DNA of 21,484 nucleotides from Olsenella_K sp036454645 (GTDB lineage Bacteria > Actinomycetota > Coriobacteriia > Coriobacteriales > Atopobiaceae), in assembly GCA_036454645.1 (NCBI GenBank), contig JAZHSQ010000031.1, forward strand, positions 1 through 21,484. Reading direction: 5' to 3'. Shown here in pieces: positions 1 through 6,376 of the stretch (its first letter is position 1; the number at the start of each line of letters is the position of its first letter). A model generated the notes under the pieces. The model saw nothing but the letters and a program-made list of their open reading frames with translations. It was not told the DNA's origin and did not search any database. Position numbers and translations under genes: made by a program.

Positions 1-888
1 GACGACGCGCTGTCCCGCGAGCGGCAGGTGGCCGAACAGGCAGGCGGCGACCGGGGTCGCGCCCGCGCCCTCCGCCACGAGCTTCTGGCGCTCCATCAGG
101 GCCAGGATGGCGGCGGCGATCTCGTCGTCGGAGACGGTCACGATGTCGTCGACGTACTTCTCCACCATCTCGAAGTTCAGGGTGCCGGGGACCTTGACCT
201 GGATGCCGTCGGCGAAGGTCACCGCGGAGTCCGAGGAGGCCCACCTCCCCTCGTGGAAGGCGTCGGCGAACGCCGAGGCGCCCTCGGCCTGCACGCCGTA
301 GACCTTGCACTCGGGGCGCAGGCTCTTGATGGCGAGCGCCACGCCCGAGATGAGCCCGCCGCCGCCCACGGGGACGACGACCGCGTCCACGCCGTCGAGC
401 TGGTCCAGGATCTCCAGGCCGATGGTGCCCTGGCCCGCGATCACGTCCTCGTCGTCGTAGGGGTGGATGAACGTCGCGCCCGTCTCATCCTGCAGGCGCA
501 CGGCCTCGTCGTGCGCGTCGTCGTAGGTGCCCTTCACCAGGCGCACCTCGGCACCGAGCCGGCGCGTGTTCTCGACCTTCATTATGGGCGCGCCGTCGGG
601 CATGCACACCACGCTCTTGACGCCCAGGTGGGTCGCGGCGAGGGCGACGCCCTGGGCGTGGTTGCCGGCGCTGCAGGCGATGATGCCGTGCTCGAGCTCC
701 TCCTTGCTCAGGCGGTTGATCTTGTAGTACGCGCCACGGATTTTGAACGAGCCCGTCACCTGCAGGTTCTCGGTCTTCAGGTGCAGGTCCATCCCGTCGA
801 CCAGGTTGGGCGCCGCGATGAGGTCGGTCTTGCGCGCGACCCCGCGCAGCGCGTACGCCGCGTTGTACACCTTGTCCAAAGAGAGCAT
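1..888 (-). CDS. ilvA: Threonine dehydratase (threonine ammonia-lyase), 3' end beyond window
   Basis: This PLP enzyme converts threonine to 2-ketobutyrate and ammonia, the entry step to isoleucine. The reading frame is open for 296 codons from ATG at 888 to the window edge, so the C-terminus, and any regulatory ACT domain, is not visible. The PLP lysine lies in TGSFKIRGA (Lys49). SAGNHAQG and the glycine-rich VPVGGGGLISG that holds the PLP phosphate follow, as in fold-type II dehydratases. AAAGGA lies about 10 bases before the start. The gene follows ilvB1 after only 43 bases with no terminator between, so it is probably co-transcribed with it and falls under the same leader attenuator. Without the C-terminus I cannot separate a biosynthetic IlvA from a short catabolic TdcB type. 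The location beside ilv genes favours biosynthesis. Confidence 0.9.
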   Translation of the reverse strand, partial: MLSLDKVYNAAYALRGVARKTDLIAAPNLVDGMDLHLKTENLQVTGSFKIRGAYYKINRLSKEELEHGIIACSAGNHAQGVALAATHLGVKSVVCMPDGAPIMKVENTRRLGAEVRLVKGTYDDAHDEAVRLQDETGATFIHPYDDEDVIAGQGTIGLEILDQLDGVDAVVVPVGGGGLISGVALAIKSLRPECKVYGVQAEGASAFADAFHEGRWASSDSAVTFADGIQVKVPGTLNFEMVEKYVDDIVTVSDDEIAAAILALMERQKLVAEGAGATPVAACLFGHLPLAGQRVV

Positions 889-931
889 CCTCGCTGTTCC
901 TTTCTCGGGAAGCCGCCGGCCCAGGCCCTGC

Positions 932-2650
932 CTAGACCGCCAGGAAGTTGGTGATGTGCTGGCCGCCGGGCACCATGGGGCGCACCATCTCGTCCCTGTC
1001 GAGCACGACGTCGATCACGTAGCCGTGCCCGCAGTCCAGTGCCTCCCGCAGCGCGTCCTCGAAGTCCGCCACGGTCGAGACGCGCCTGCCGTCCAGGCCG
1101 TAGGCGCGGGCGAGGTCCGGCCACGAGGGCAGGCGGTCCAGGTTGGTCTGGGAGTAGTGCCCGTTGTAGATCAGCGTCTGCCACTGGTGCACCATGCCCA
1201 GCACCTCGTTGTCGTAGATGATGGTGATGATGGGCAGCTTGTAGTGCTCCTCGGTCGCGAGCTCGATGCAGTTCATGCGGAACGAGCCGTCGCCGGTGAC
1301 GTGGATGACGCGCTTCGTGGGGTTGCCCACCTGCGCGCCGATGGCGGCGCCCAGGCCGAAGCCCATGGTCCCGAAGCCGCCCGAGGTGATCAGCTGCCCG
1401 GGGTAGTCGTAGTGGAAGTGCTGGATGGCCCACATCTGGTGCTGGCCCACGTCGGTCGAGACGATGGTGTCCTGCGGGCACACGCGCGCGACCACGCTGT
1501 CGACCTGCTTGGGCGTGAGGTGGCCCTCCTCCTCGTCGTACACCGTCTCGGTCGGGTAGGAGAAGACGAACTCCTTCCAGTCGGAGTGGTCGAGCTGCCC
1601 CTCCGGCTCGAGCCTCTGGAGCAGCAGCTGGAGCACCTGGCGCACGTCGCCCAGGATCGCCTGCTCGCAGTGGACGTTTTTGCCGACCTCCCGCGGGTCG
1701 ATGTCGATCTGCACGACCTTCGCCTTGGAGGCGAAGGTGTCGGGCTGGAGCGCGATGCGGTCGGAGAACCTGCACCCAAGCGCCAGCAGGAGGTCGCAGT
1801 TGTCCACGGCCATGTTGGACGCCTGCGAGCCGTGCATGCCGATCATGCCGGTGGTCAGGGGATCGCGGCCCCTGAAGCCGCCGCCGCCCATCACCGTGAT
1901 GGCCACGGGCGCGTCGACGAGGTTCGCGAAGCGGTTTAGCTCGCCGTTGGCCCTGCTGCGCACCACGCCGCCGCCGCAGATGATGAGCGGGCGCTTAGAG
2001 GAGAGGACGAGCCGCGCGACCTCGTCGACCGCCGCCTCGTCGACCGTGGGCGGCTCGAGGGAGGCGCGCAGGTCGTCGGGCAGGAGCCCCGGCGCGAGGT
2101 TCGCGAGGTGCTCGGAGAGGTGGACGGGCGCGTAGGAGGTCATGGCCTGCGTGACGTCCTTGGTGATGTCCAGGAACACCGGGCCCGGACGGCCCGAGCG
2201 CGCGACGAGGAACGCGGCGCGCACGACCGAGGCGAGCTCGGACACGTCCGTCACCTGGTGCGTCCACTTCGTGATGGGGCGCATGACGGCGGTGCTGTCC
2301 ACCTCCTGGAAGGAGTTCTTCCCGAGGAGCTTGGAGGTGACGTTGCAGCTGATCGCGACGATGGGCGAGCTGTCCGCCATGGCGGTCGCGATGCCGGTCG
2401 TGAGGTTCGTGGCGCCCGGCCCCGAGGTCGCGAAGCACACGCCCACGCGGCCCGTCGAGCGCGCGTAGCCGTCCGCCGCGTGGGCGGCCCCCTGCTCGTG
2501 GCTCACGAGGTAGTGGCTGATGCCGCTCGTCTGGTAGAGCGCGTCGTAGACGTCCAGGATCGTCCCGCCGGGATAGCCGAAGACCGTGTCCACGCCCTGC
2601 TCCTTCAGGCACTCCAGCAGGATCTGGGCCCCCGTCAGCTGCAGCTCCAT
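932..2650 (-). CDS. ilvB: Acetolactate synthase large subunit, paralogue 1 (Trp form)
   Basis: This ThDP enzyme condenses pyruvate with 2-ketobutyrate or pyruvate, the first common step of Ile/Val/Leu synthesis. The 572-residue product has normal full length for the family. VFGYPGGT and the catalytic glutamate in SHEQGAAHAADGYAR (Glu52) lie at the N-terminus. The ThDP/metal motif starts at GDGSFRMN and ends in DN. MVHQWQ follows, with Trp490 at the position that favours 2-ketobutyrate in E. coli isozyme II. No small-subunit gene is next to it; the only ilvN in the window is paired with the second large subunit (4696-6366). The start is ATG at 2650, preceded by a GGGGGGA ribosome site. A leader peptide and an intrinsic terminator lie just upstream, so expression is probably attenuated. 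ilvA follows 43 bases later. Confidence 0.95.
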   Translation of the reverse strand: MELQLTGAQILLECLKEQGVDTVFGYPGGTILDVYDALYQTSGISHYLVSHEQGAAHAADGYARSTGRVGVCFATSGPGATNLTTGIATAMADSSPIVAISCNVTSKLLGKNSFQEVDSTAVMRPITKWTHQVTDVSELASVVRAAFLVARSGRPGPVFLDITKDVTQAMTSYAPVHLSEHLANLAPGLLPDDLRASLEPPTVDEAAVDEVARLVLSSKRPLIICGGGVVRSRANGELNRFANLVDAPVAITVMGGGGFRGRDPLTTGMIGMHGSQASNMAVDNCDLLLALGCRFSDRIALQPDTFASKAKVVQIDIDPREVGKNVHCEQAILGDVRQVLQLLLQRLEPEGQLDHSDWKEFVFSYPTETVYDEEEGHLTPKQVDSVVARVCPQDTIVSTDVGQHQMWAIQHFHYDYPGQLITSGGFGTMGFGLGAAIGAQVGNPTKRVIHVTGDGSFRMNCIELATEEHYKLPIITIIYDNEVLGMVHQWQTLIYNGHYSQTNLDRLPSWPDLARAYGLDGRRVSTVADFEDALREALDCGHGYVIDVVLDRDEMVRPMVPGGQHITNFLAV

Positions 2651-2700
2651 AGGATTGCTCCCCCCTTCGTCCCCAACCGCGGCGGCCGCGGTTGATTGCT

Positions 2701-2733
2701 AATAAAAAGAGTCCCCGCCTGCGGCGAAGACCC
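2701..2733 (-). terminator. Attenuator terminator before ilvB1
   Basis: Read on the minus strand, GGGTCTTCGCC and GGCGGGGACTC pair over 11 bp (three of them G-U) around a GCA loop. TTTTTATT follows at once. This is a textbook intrinsic terminator 51 bases before the ilvB1 start codon and 36 bases after the leader-peptide stop. Its position inside the leader of a biosynthetic gene, not after a gene, points to attenuation. Confidence 0.82.
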
Positions 2734-2737
2734 ATGC

Positions 2738-2769
2738 GTTGCAACCCCTTCCGAGAAGGACGTTGCAAC
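2738..2769 (-). promoter_or_regulatory. Leader hairpin between leader-peptide stop and attenuator
   Basis: Two copies of the self-complementary octamer GTTGCAAC (2738-2745 and 2762-2769) flank CCTTC-TCG-GAAGG, so the RNA can fold into a long interrupted stem. The hairpin begins in the last base of the leader peptide's TAG stop codon, so a ribosome at or just before the stop would hide its first arm. It is a likely pause or competing structure. A possible antiterminator pairs CGGAAG from this hairpin with CTTCgCCG in the terminator's first arm; that pairing is my inference and has a one-base bulge. Confidence 0.6.
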
Positions 2770-2834
2770 TACCCGATAATTAGAATCTCCACGGAGGAGA
2801 CGTGCGCGGACGCCTGTGCCATGGTCTGTGCCAT
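2769..2834 (-). CDS. ilv attenuator leader peptide (21 aa)
   Basis: A 21-codon frame starts at ATG 2834 behind the strong ribosome site GGAGGGGGAGAG and ends at TAG. It begins MAQTMAQ and ends HVSSVEILIIG. Two Val, three Ile and one Leu codon fall in the last eleven sense codons. The Ile codons include two ATT, and the Leu codon is CTA; both are uncommon in the surrounding genes, which use ATC and CTC/CTG almost throughout. Shortage of charged branched-chain tRNAs should therefore stall the ribosome just before the hairpin at 2738-2769 and the terminator at 2701-2733. This is the usual design of ilv leader peptides. A second in-frame ATG lies four codons in, but it lacks as good a ribosome site. 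No homology search was possible; the call rests on position, codons and RNA structure. Confidence 0.78.
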   Translation of the reverse strand: MAQTMAQASAHVSSVEILIIG

Positions 2835-3010
2835 CTCTCCCCCTCCGAGCTCCATCGTTGCTGCTCACGTCTTGGATGTTCGCACATCGCGGGCGCGGGC
2901 CGACCTGCCCGGCGCCGGTCGTAACAAAGTGGTTGCAATGGGGTTTCGGCCGCATGCCCGCGCCTGCGGTGCCCGTACCTGCGCCCCGCCGAGCCTGCGC
3001 CCCGACACAG
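2835..3010 (-). other. Region upstream of the ilvB1 leader; promoter not recognised
   Basis: This stretch must carry the promoter for the attenuated ilvB1-ilvA transcript, since a terminator lies just upstream. I see no convincing -35/-10 pair. On the minus strand it has ATTGCAACC near 2931-2939, which resembles the GTTGCAAC octamers of the leader hairpin. It may be an operator or chance. No other gene is evident. Confidence 0.35.
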
Positions 3011-3043
3011 AAGGGCGGCCCCACCCTGCGGAGGGACCGCCCC
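3011..3043 (-). terminator. Terminator after ilvC
   Basis: On the minus strand GGGCGGTCCC pairs with GGGGCCGCCC (about 10 bp) around a ten-base loop, followed by the weak U-tract TTCTGT. It begins 28 bases after the ilvC stop codon and separates ilvC from the ilvB1 leader. Confidence 0.65.
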
Positions 3044-3071
3044 GGACGCCCGTCCTCGACCCGGCTCGGGA

Positions 3072-4091
3072 CTAGTTGTTGAGCAGCTTGTCCTCGTCGT
3101 TCCAGGAGTAGAGCGCGCGGATCTTCTTGCCCGTCTGCTCCATCAGGGTCTCGGCCTGCTGGCGACGCATGGCCTTGAAGCGGACCTGGTGGCTCTCGTC
3201 GGACATGTCGAGCAGGAACTCCTTGGCGAACTCGCCGTTCTGGATGCGCTTGAGGTTGTAGCGCATGCCCTCCTTGGCGGCCTCGGTGATGACGTTGGGG
3301 CCGGCGGTGTAGTCGCCGTACTCGGCGGTGTTGGAGATGGAGGAGCGCATGCCGGCGAAGCCGCTCTCGTAGATGAGGTCGACGATCAGCTTCATCTCGT
3401 GGATGCACTCGAAGTAGGCGTTGCGCGGGTCGTAGCCGGCCTCGACCAGCGTGTTGAAGCCAGCCTCCATGAGGTCGGTCACGCCGCCGCAGAGCACGTT
3501 CTGCTCGCCGAACAGGTCGGTCTCGGTCTCGGTCTTGAAGTCGGTCTCGAGAAGGGCCGCGCGGGCTCCGCCGAGGGCCGCGCCGTAGGCGAGCGCGAGG
3601 TCGAAGGCGTCGCCGGTGGCGTCCTGGTGGGCGCAGACGAGGCACGGGGTGCCCTTGCCCTCGAGGTAGGTCGAGCGCACGGTGTGGCCGGGGGCCTTGG
3701 GGGCGACCATGATGACGTTACAGTCCGGACGGACCTCGATGCAGCCGTAGTGGATGTTGAAGCCATGGGCGAAGGCGATGGTCTTGCCGGGCGCCAGGTT
3801 CGGCTCGATGTCCTTCTTGTACATGGCGGCCTGGTACTCATCGTTGATGAGGATCATGATGATGTCGGCCCACTTGGCGGCCTCTGCGTTGGAGACGACC
3901 TCGATGCCCTGCTTGCGGGCCTTCTCGGCGGACTTGGAGCCCTCGCGCAGGCCGACCTTGACCTCGACGCCGGAGTCCCTCAGGTTAAGGGCGTGCGCGT
4001 GGCCCTGCGAGCCGTAGCCGATGATGGCGACGTGCTTGCCGTCCAGCTTGCTGATGTCGCAATCCTGTTCGTGGTACATCTTGAAGGCCAT
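3072..4091 (-). CDS. ilvC: Ketol-acid reductoisomerase (NADP+)
   Basis: This enzyme isomerises and reduces 2-acetolactate and 2-aceto-2-hydroxybutyrate to the dihydroxy acids, the second common step of branched-chain amino acid synthesis. The 339-residue product matches class I enzymes in length. The Rossmann motif GYGSQGHAHALN is near residue 25 and PKAPGHTVR follows. The C-terminal knotted domain carries the metal-binding acidic residues, including DLFGEQNVLCGG and the EAGYDPRNAYFECIHE region. AAAGGAGA lies about 8 bases before ATG 4091. The gene has its own likely promoter at 4135-4167 and a terminator at 3011-3043. It can therefore be expressed alone or by read-through from ilvN, 97 bases upstream with no terminator between. 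Confidence 0.97.
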   Translation of the reverse strand: MAFKMYHEQDCDISKLDGKHVAIIGYGSQGHAHALNLRDSGVEVKVGLREGSKSAEKARKQGIEVVSNAEAAKWADIIMILINDEYQAAMYKKDIEPNLAPGKTIAFAHGFNIHYGCIEVRPDCNVIMVAPKAPGHTVRSTYLEGKGTPCLVCAHQDATGDAFDLALAYGAALGGARAALLETDFKTETETDLFGEQNVLCGGVTDLMEAGFNTLVEAGYDPRNAYFECIHEMKLIVDLIYESGFAGMRSSISNTAEYGDYTAGPNVITEAAKEGMRYNLKRIQNGEFAKEFLLDMSDESHQVRFKAMRRQQAETLMEQTGKKIRALYSWNDEDKLLNN

Positions 4092-4120
4092 CTTGCGAAT
4101 CTCCTTTCGGATAAGGAATC

Positions 4121-4136
4121 ACCGCTCGTTCGCGGT
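4121..4136 (-). promoter_or_regulatory. Short stem-loop in the ilvC 5' UTR
   Basis: ACCGC and GCGGT form a 5-bp stem around a six-base loop at about the predicted transcript 5' end, 30 bases before the ilvC start. It may stabilise the 5' end. The stem is short, so chance is possible. Confidence 0.3.
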
Positions 4137-4167
4137 TATCGTATAATATGCACTGTTTACCGATAAC
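4135..4167 (-). promoter_or_regulatory. ilvC promoter with operator-like inverted repeat
   Basis: The arms GTTATCG (4135-4141) and CGATAAC (4161-4167) are perfect inverted repeats 19 bases apart. The -10-like hexamer TATTAT, read on the minus strand at 4148-4143, lies between them. It would start transcription near 4136, about 45 bases before the ilvC start. No good -35 element is visible, which fits a promoter needing an activator or an extended -10. The AT-rich islet stands out in GC-rich DNA. The plus strand of the same islet reads TATAAT, but no plus-strand gene follows. Confidence 0.5.
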
Positions 4168-4188
4168 ATCCTTGCGGAAACACGCCTC

Positions 4189-4695
4189 TTACAGCTTGGT
4201 AACGTTGCGCATCACCGTGGCGCCACGCTCGAGCGACACCACCCCCGTGCGGCAGATCTCCAGGATGCGGTAGTCGCGCATGAGGTCGATGAAGGCGTCG
4301 ATCTTCGGGGTCTCGCCCGTCACCTGGATCACGACCGCGTCGCGCGTGTAGTCGAGGATCTTGGCGTCGAAGGCGTCCACGAGGTCGAGGACGGCGTGGC
4401 GGTCGGCCGCGTCGTAGTCCATCTTGATCAGCATGAGCTCGCTCGAGACGGACGCGCCCCCCTCGAACTCCTTGACCCCGACGATGTCGGGCAGCTTGTG
4501 CAGCTGGCTGACCAGCTGGCGCTTGGCATTCTCCTCGCCGTCGAAGATCACGGTGATGCGCGAGAAGCGCGGAGACTCGGTCTCGCTCACGGTGAGGCAG
4601 CTGATGTTGAACATGCGACGCCTGAACATGCTCGTGACGCGGTTGAGCACGCCGAACTCGTTCTTGACGAGGATCGCGAGGGTGTACCTCTGCAT
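4189..4695 (-). CDS. ilvN: Acetolactate synthase small (regulatory) subunit
   Basis: This ACT-domain subunit activates the large subunit and makes it sensitive to valine or other branched-chain amino acids. The 168-residue length is normal. The N-terminal ACT domain starts at YTLAILVKNEFGVLNRV, the family's ligand-binding segment (usually NEPGVLSRV-like). A second ACT-like half begins near ELMLIKMDYD and contains RTGVVSLERG. The ATG at 4695 directly abuts the TAG of ilvB2 with no spacer. Its ribosome site GGGGGGATGA lies inside the end of ilvB2, so translation is probably coupled, as befits a 1:1 complex. Whether it also serves the unpaired large subunit at 932-2650 is unknown. Confidence 0.96.
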   Translation of the reverse strand: MQRYTLAILVKNEFGVLNRVTSMFRRRMFNISCLTVSETESPRFSRITVIFDGEENAKRQLVSQLHKLPDIVGVKEFEGGASVSSELMLIKMDYDAADRHAVLDLVDAFDAKILDYTRDAVVIQVTGETPKIDAFIDLMRDYRILEICRTGVVSLERGATVMRNVTKL

Positions 4696-6366
4696 CTACT
4701 CATCCCCCCTCGTGATGAGGTCGTCGAGGGTGCCGCCGGGAAGCATCATGGGCAGCACGAGCTCGTCCTTGTCGATGGGGCACTCCACCAGGTAGGGTCC
4801 GTCCGCCGCGAGCGCGCGGTCGAGGGCGCGCCCAAGCTCGGCCACGGACGAGACGCGCTCGGCCTCGGCGCCGAAGCCCCTTGCCACCGCGACGTAGTCG
4901 GTCCTGCGGTCGAGGTCGGTGTTGGAGTAGCGCCCGTCGCAGATGAAGCGCTGCTGCTGGCGGACCATGCCCAGGACCCCGTTGTTGAGCAGCAGGATCG
5001 CGACGGGCACGCGGTTGGTGACGGCCGTGGCGAGCTCGGTCATGCACATGCCGAAGCCGCCGTCGCCGATGACGAGGACCACGCGGTCGCCCGTCCCGAG
5101 CGAGGCGCCGATCGCGGCGCCCAGACCGAAGCCCATCGTGCCGAGCCCGCCGCTCGTGATGAAGGAGCGAGGGCGCCTGAAGGCGAGCCTCTGGCTCGCC
5201 CACATCTGGTGCTGGCCCACGTCGGTCACCACGGGGACGTCGGGCGTGAGGCGCCGGTCGAGCTCGCGCATGACGTTGGTGGGCGTGAGGCCCTCCCTCT
5301 GGTCCTCGCAGGCGCGCTCCTCCTCCCTGAGCCCGGCGACGGTCGCGTCCCAGTCGGGGTGGGTCGTCTCCTCGAGGAGCGGGATGAGCCGGTCGAGGGT
5401 GAGCGCGAGGTCGCCCTTGAGGTCGTAGGTGTCCGGGATGTTCTTGGAGAGCTCGGACTCGTCGACGTCGACGTGGACGATGCGCGTCCCCTGGGCGAAG
5501 CTGTGGCGGTCGCCCGTGGAGCGGTCGTTGAAGCGGACGCCGAGGGCGATAATGCAGTCCGCCGCCGCCATCGCCTTCGTGGCAGCGTAGTGCCCGTGCA
5601 TCCCCTCCATGCCGAGCAGGCGCGGGTTGTCCGAGCTAATGGCGGAGACGCCCATGAGCGACGTGGCTATCGGCGCGTCGATGACGTCGGCGAGGCGCGC
5701 CACCTGCTCCTCCGCGCCCGAGATGATCGTGCCGCCGCCGCAGTAGACGTATGGCCTGCTCGACTTGTTGATGCACATCGCGACCTCCGGCAGGAGGTCG
5801 CCCTCGTAGGGGGCCGGCGGGTCGCACTCGACGGGGGCCGCCATGGGCTCGAACTCGCACGTGGCGCGCTGCGCGTCCTTCGCGATGTCCACGAGCACCG
5901 GACCGGGCCTGCCGGAGCGCGCCAGGCGGAAGGCCTCGCGCAGCGTCGGCGCGATGTCGCGGACGTCCCCGATGAAGTAGTTGTGCTTGGTCACGGGCAG
6001 CGTGATGCCCGTGATGTCGATCTCCTGGAAGGAGTCCGTGCCGATCTGCGACCAGGGCACGTTGCCGGTGATGGCGACCAGGGGCGTCGAGTCGAGGAAG
6101 GAGGTCGCGATGCCGGTGACGAGGTTGGTCGCCCCGGGCCCGGAGGTCGCGATGCACACGCCGGGCCTGCCCGTGGCGCGCGCGTAGCCGTCGGCCGCGT
6201 GGGCCGCTCCCTGCTCGTGCGCCACCAGGACGTGCCTCACCTCGTCGGCGTACTTGTAGAGCGAGTCGTAGATGTCGATGACCGTCCCGCCCGGGTAGCC
6301 GAAGACGACGTCGACGCCCTGCTCCACAAGGGTCCTGACGACGATGTCGGATCCGCTCAGCTTCAC
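4696..6366 (-). CDS. ilvB: Acetolactate synthase large subunit, paralogue 2 (Gln form)
   Basis: This is a second ThDP-dependent acetolactate synthase catalytic subunit, 556 residues. Catalytic Glu51 lies in AHEQGAAHAADGYARATG and the ThDP motif runs from GDGGFGM to NN. MVRQQQ replaces the MVxQWQ seen in most family members, so Gln471 stands where the other paralogue (932-2650) has Trp490. E. coli isozyme I is known to carry Gln there and lacks the strong 2-ketobutyrate preference. I infer this enzyme leans to acetolactate, for valine and leucine. The start is GTG at 6366 with GGGAGGGG just before it. It begins 10 bases after argF stops and abuts ilvN, so argF-ilvB2-ilvN reads as one transcript. 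The two large subunits are clearly diverged, not a recent duplication. Confidence 0.95.
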   Translation of the reverse strand: MKLSGSDIVVRTLVEQGVDVVFGYPGGTVIDIYDSLYKYADEVRHVLVAHEQGAAHAADGYARATGRPGVCIATSGPGATNLVTGIATSFLDSTPLVAITGNVPWSQIGTDSFQEIDITGITLPVTKHNYFIGDVRDIAPTLREAFRLARSGRPGPVLVDIAKDAQRATCEFEPMAAPVECDPPAPYEGDLLPEVAMCINKSSRPYVYCGGGTIISGAEEQVARLADVIDAPIATSLMGVSAISSDNPRLLGMEGMHGHYAATKAMAAADCIIALGVRFNDRSTGDRHSFAQGTRIVHVDVDESELSKNIPDTYDLKGDLALTLDRLIPLLEETTHPDWDATVAGLREEERACEDQREGLTPTNVMRELDRRLTPDVPVVTDVGQHQMWASQRLAFRRPRSFITSGGLGTMGFGLGAAIGASLGTGDRVVLVIGDGGFGMCMTELATAVTNRVPVAILLLNNGVLGMVRQQQRFICDGRYSNTDLDRRTDYVAVARGFGAEAERVSSVAELGRALDRALAADGPYLVECPIDKDELVLPMMLPGGTLDDLITRGDE

Positions 6367-6376
6367 GTTCCCCTCC

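Noticed and set aside
743..1939. A 398-codon open frame on the plus strand
   Set aside because: It is antisense to ilvB1 and the start of ilvA and shows no recognisable domain.
2635..3645. A 336-codon minus-strand frame spanning the ilvB1 leader and part of ilvC
   Set aside because: It is a shifted-frame shadow of ilvC continuing through a terminator. The translation is Arg/His-rich without motifs.
4141..4150. Plus-strand TATAAT as a promoter for a plus-strand gene
   Set aside because: No plus-strand gene follows; the same bases serve better as the minus-strand ilvC -10 element.
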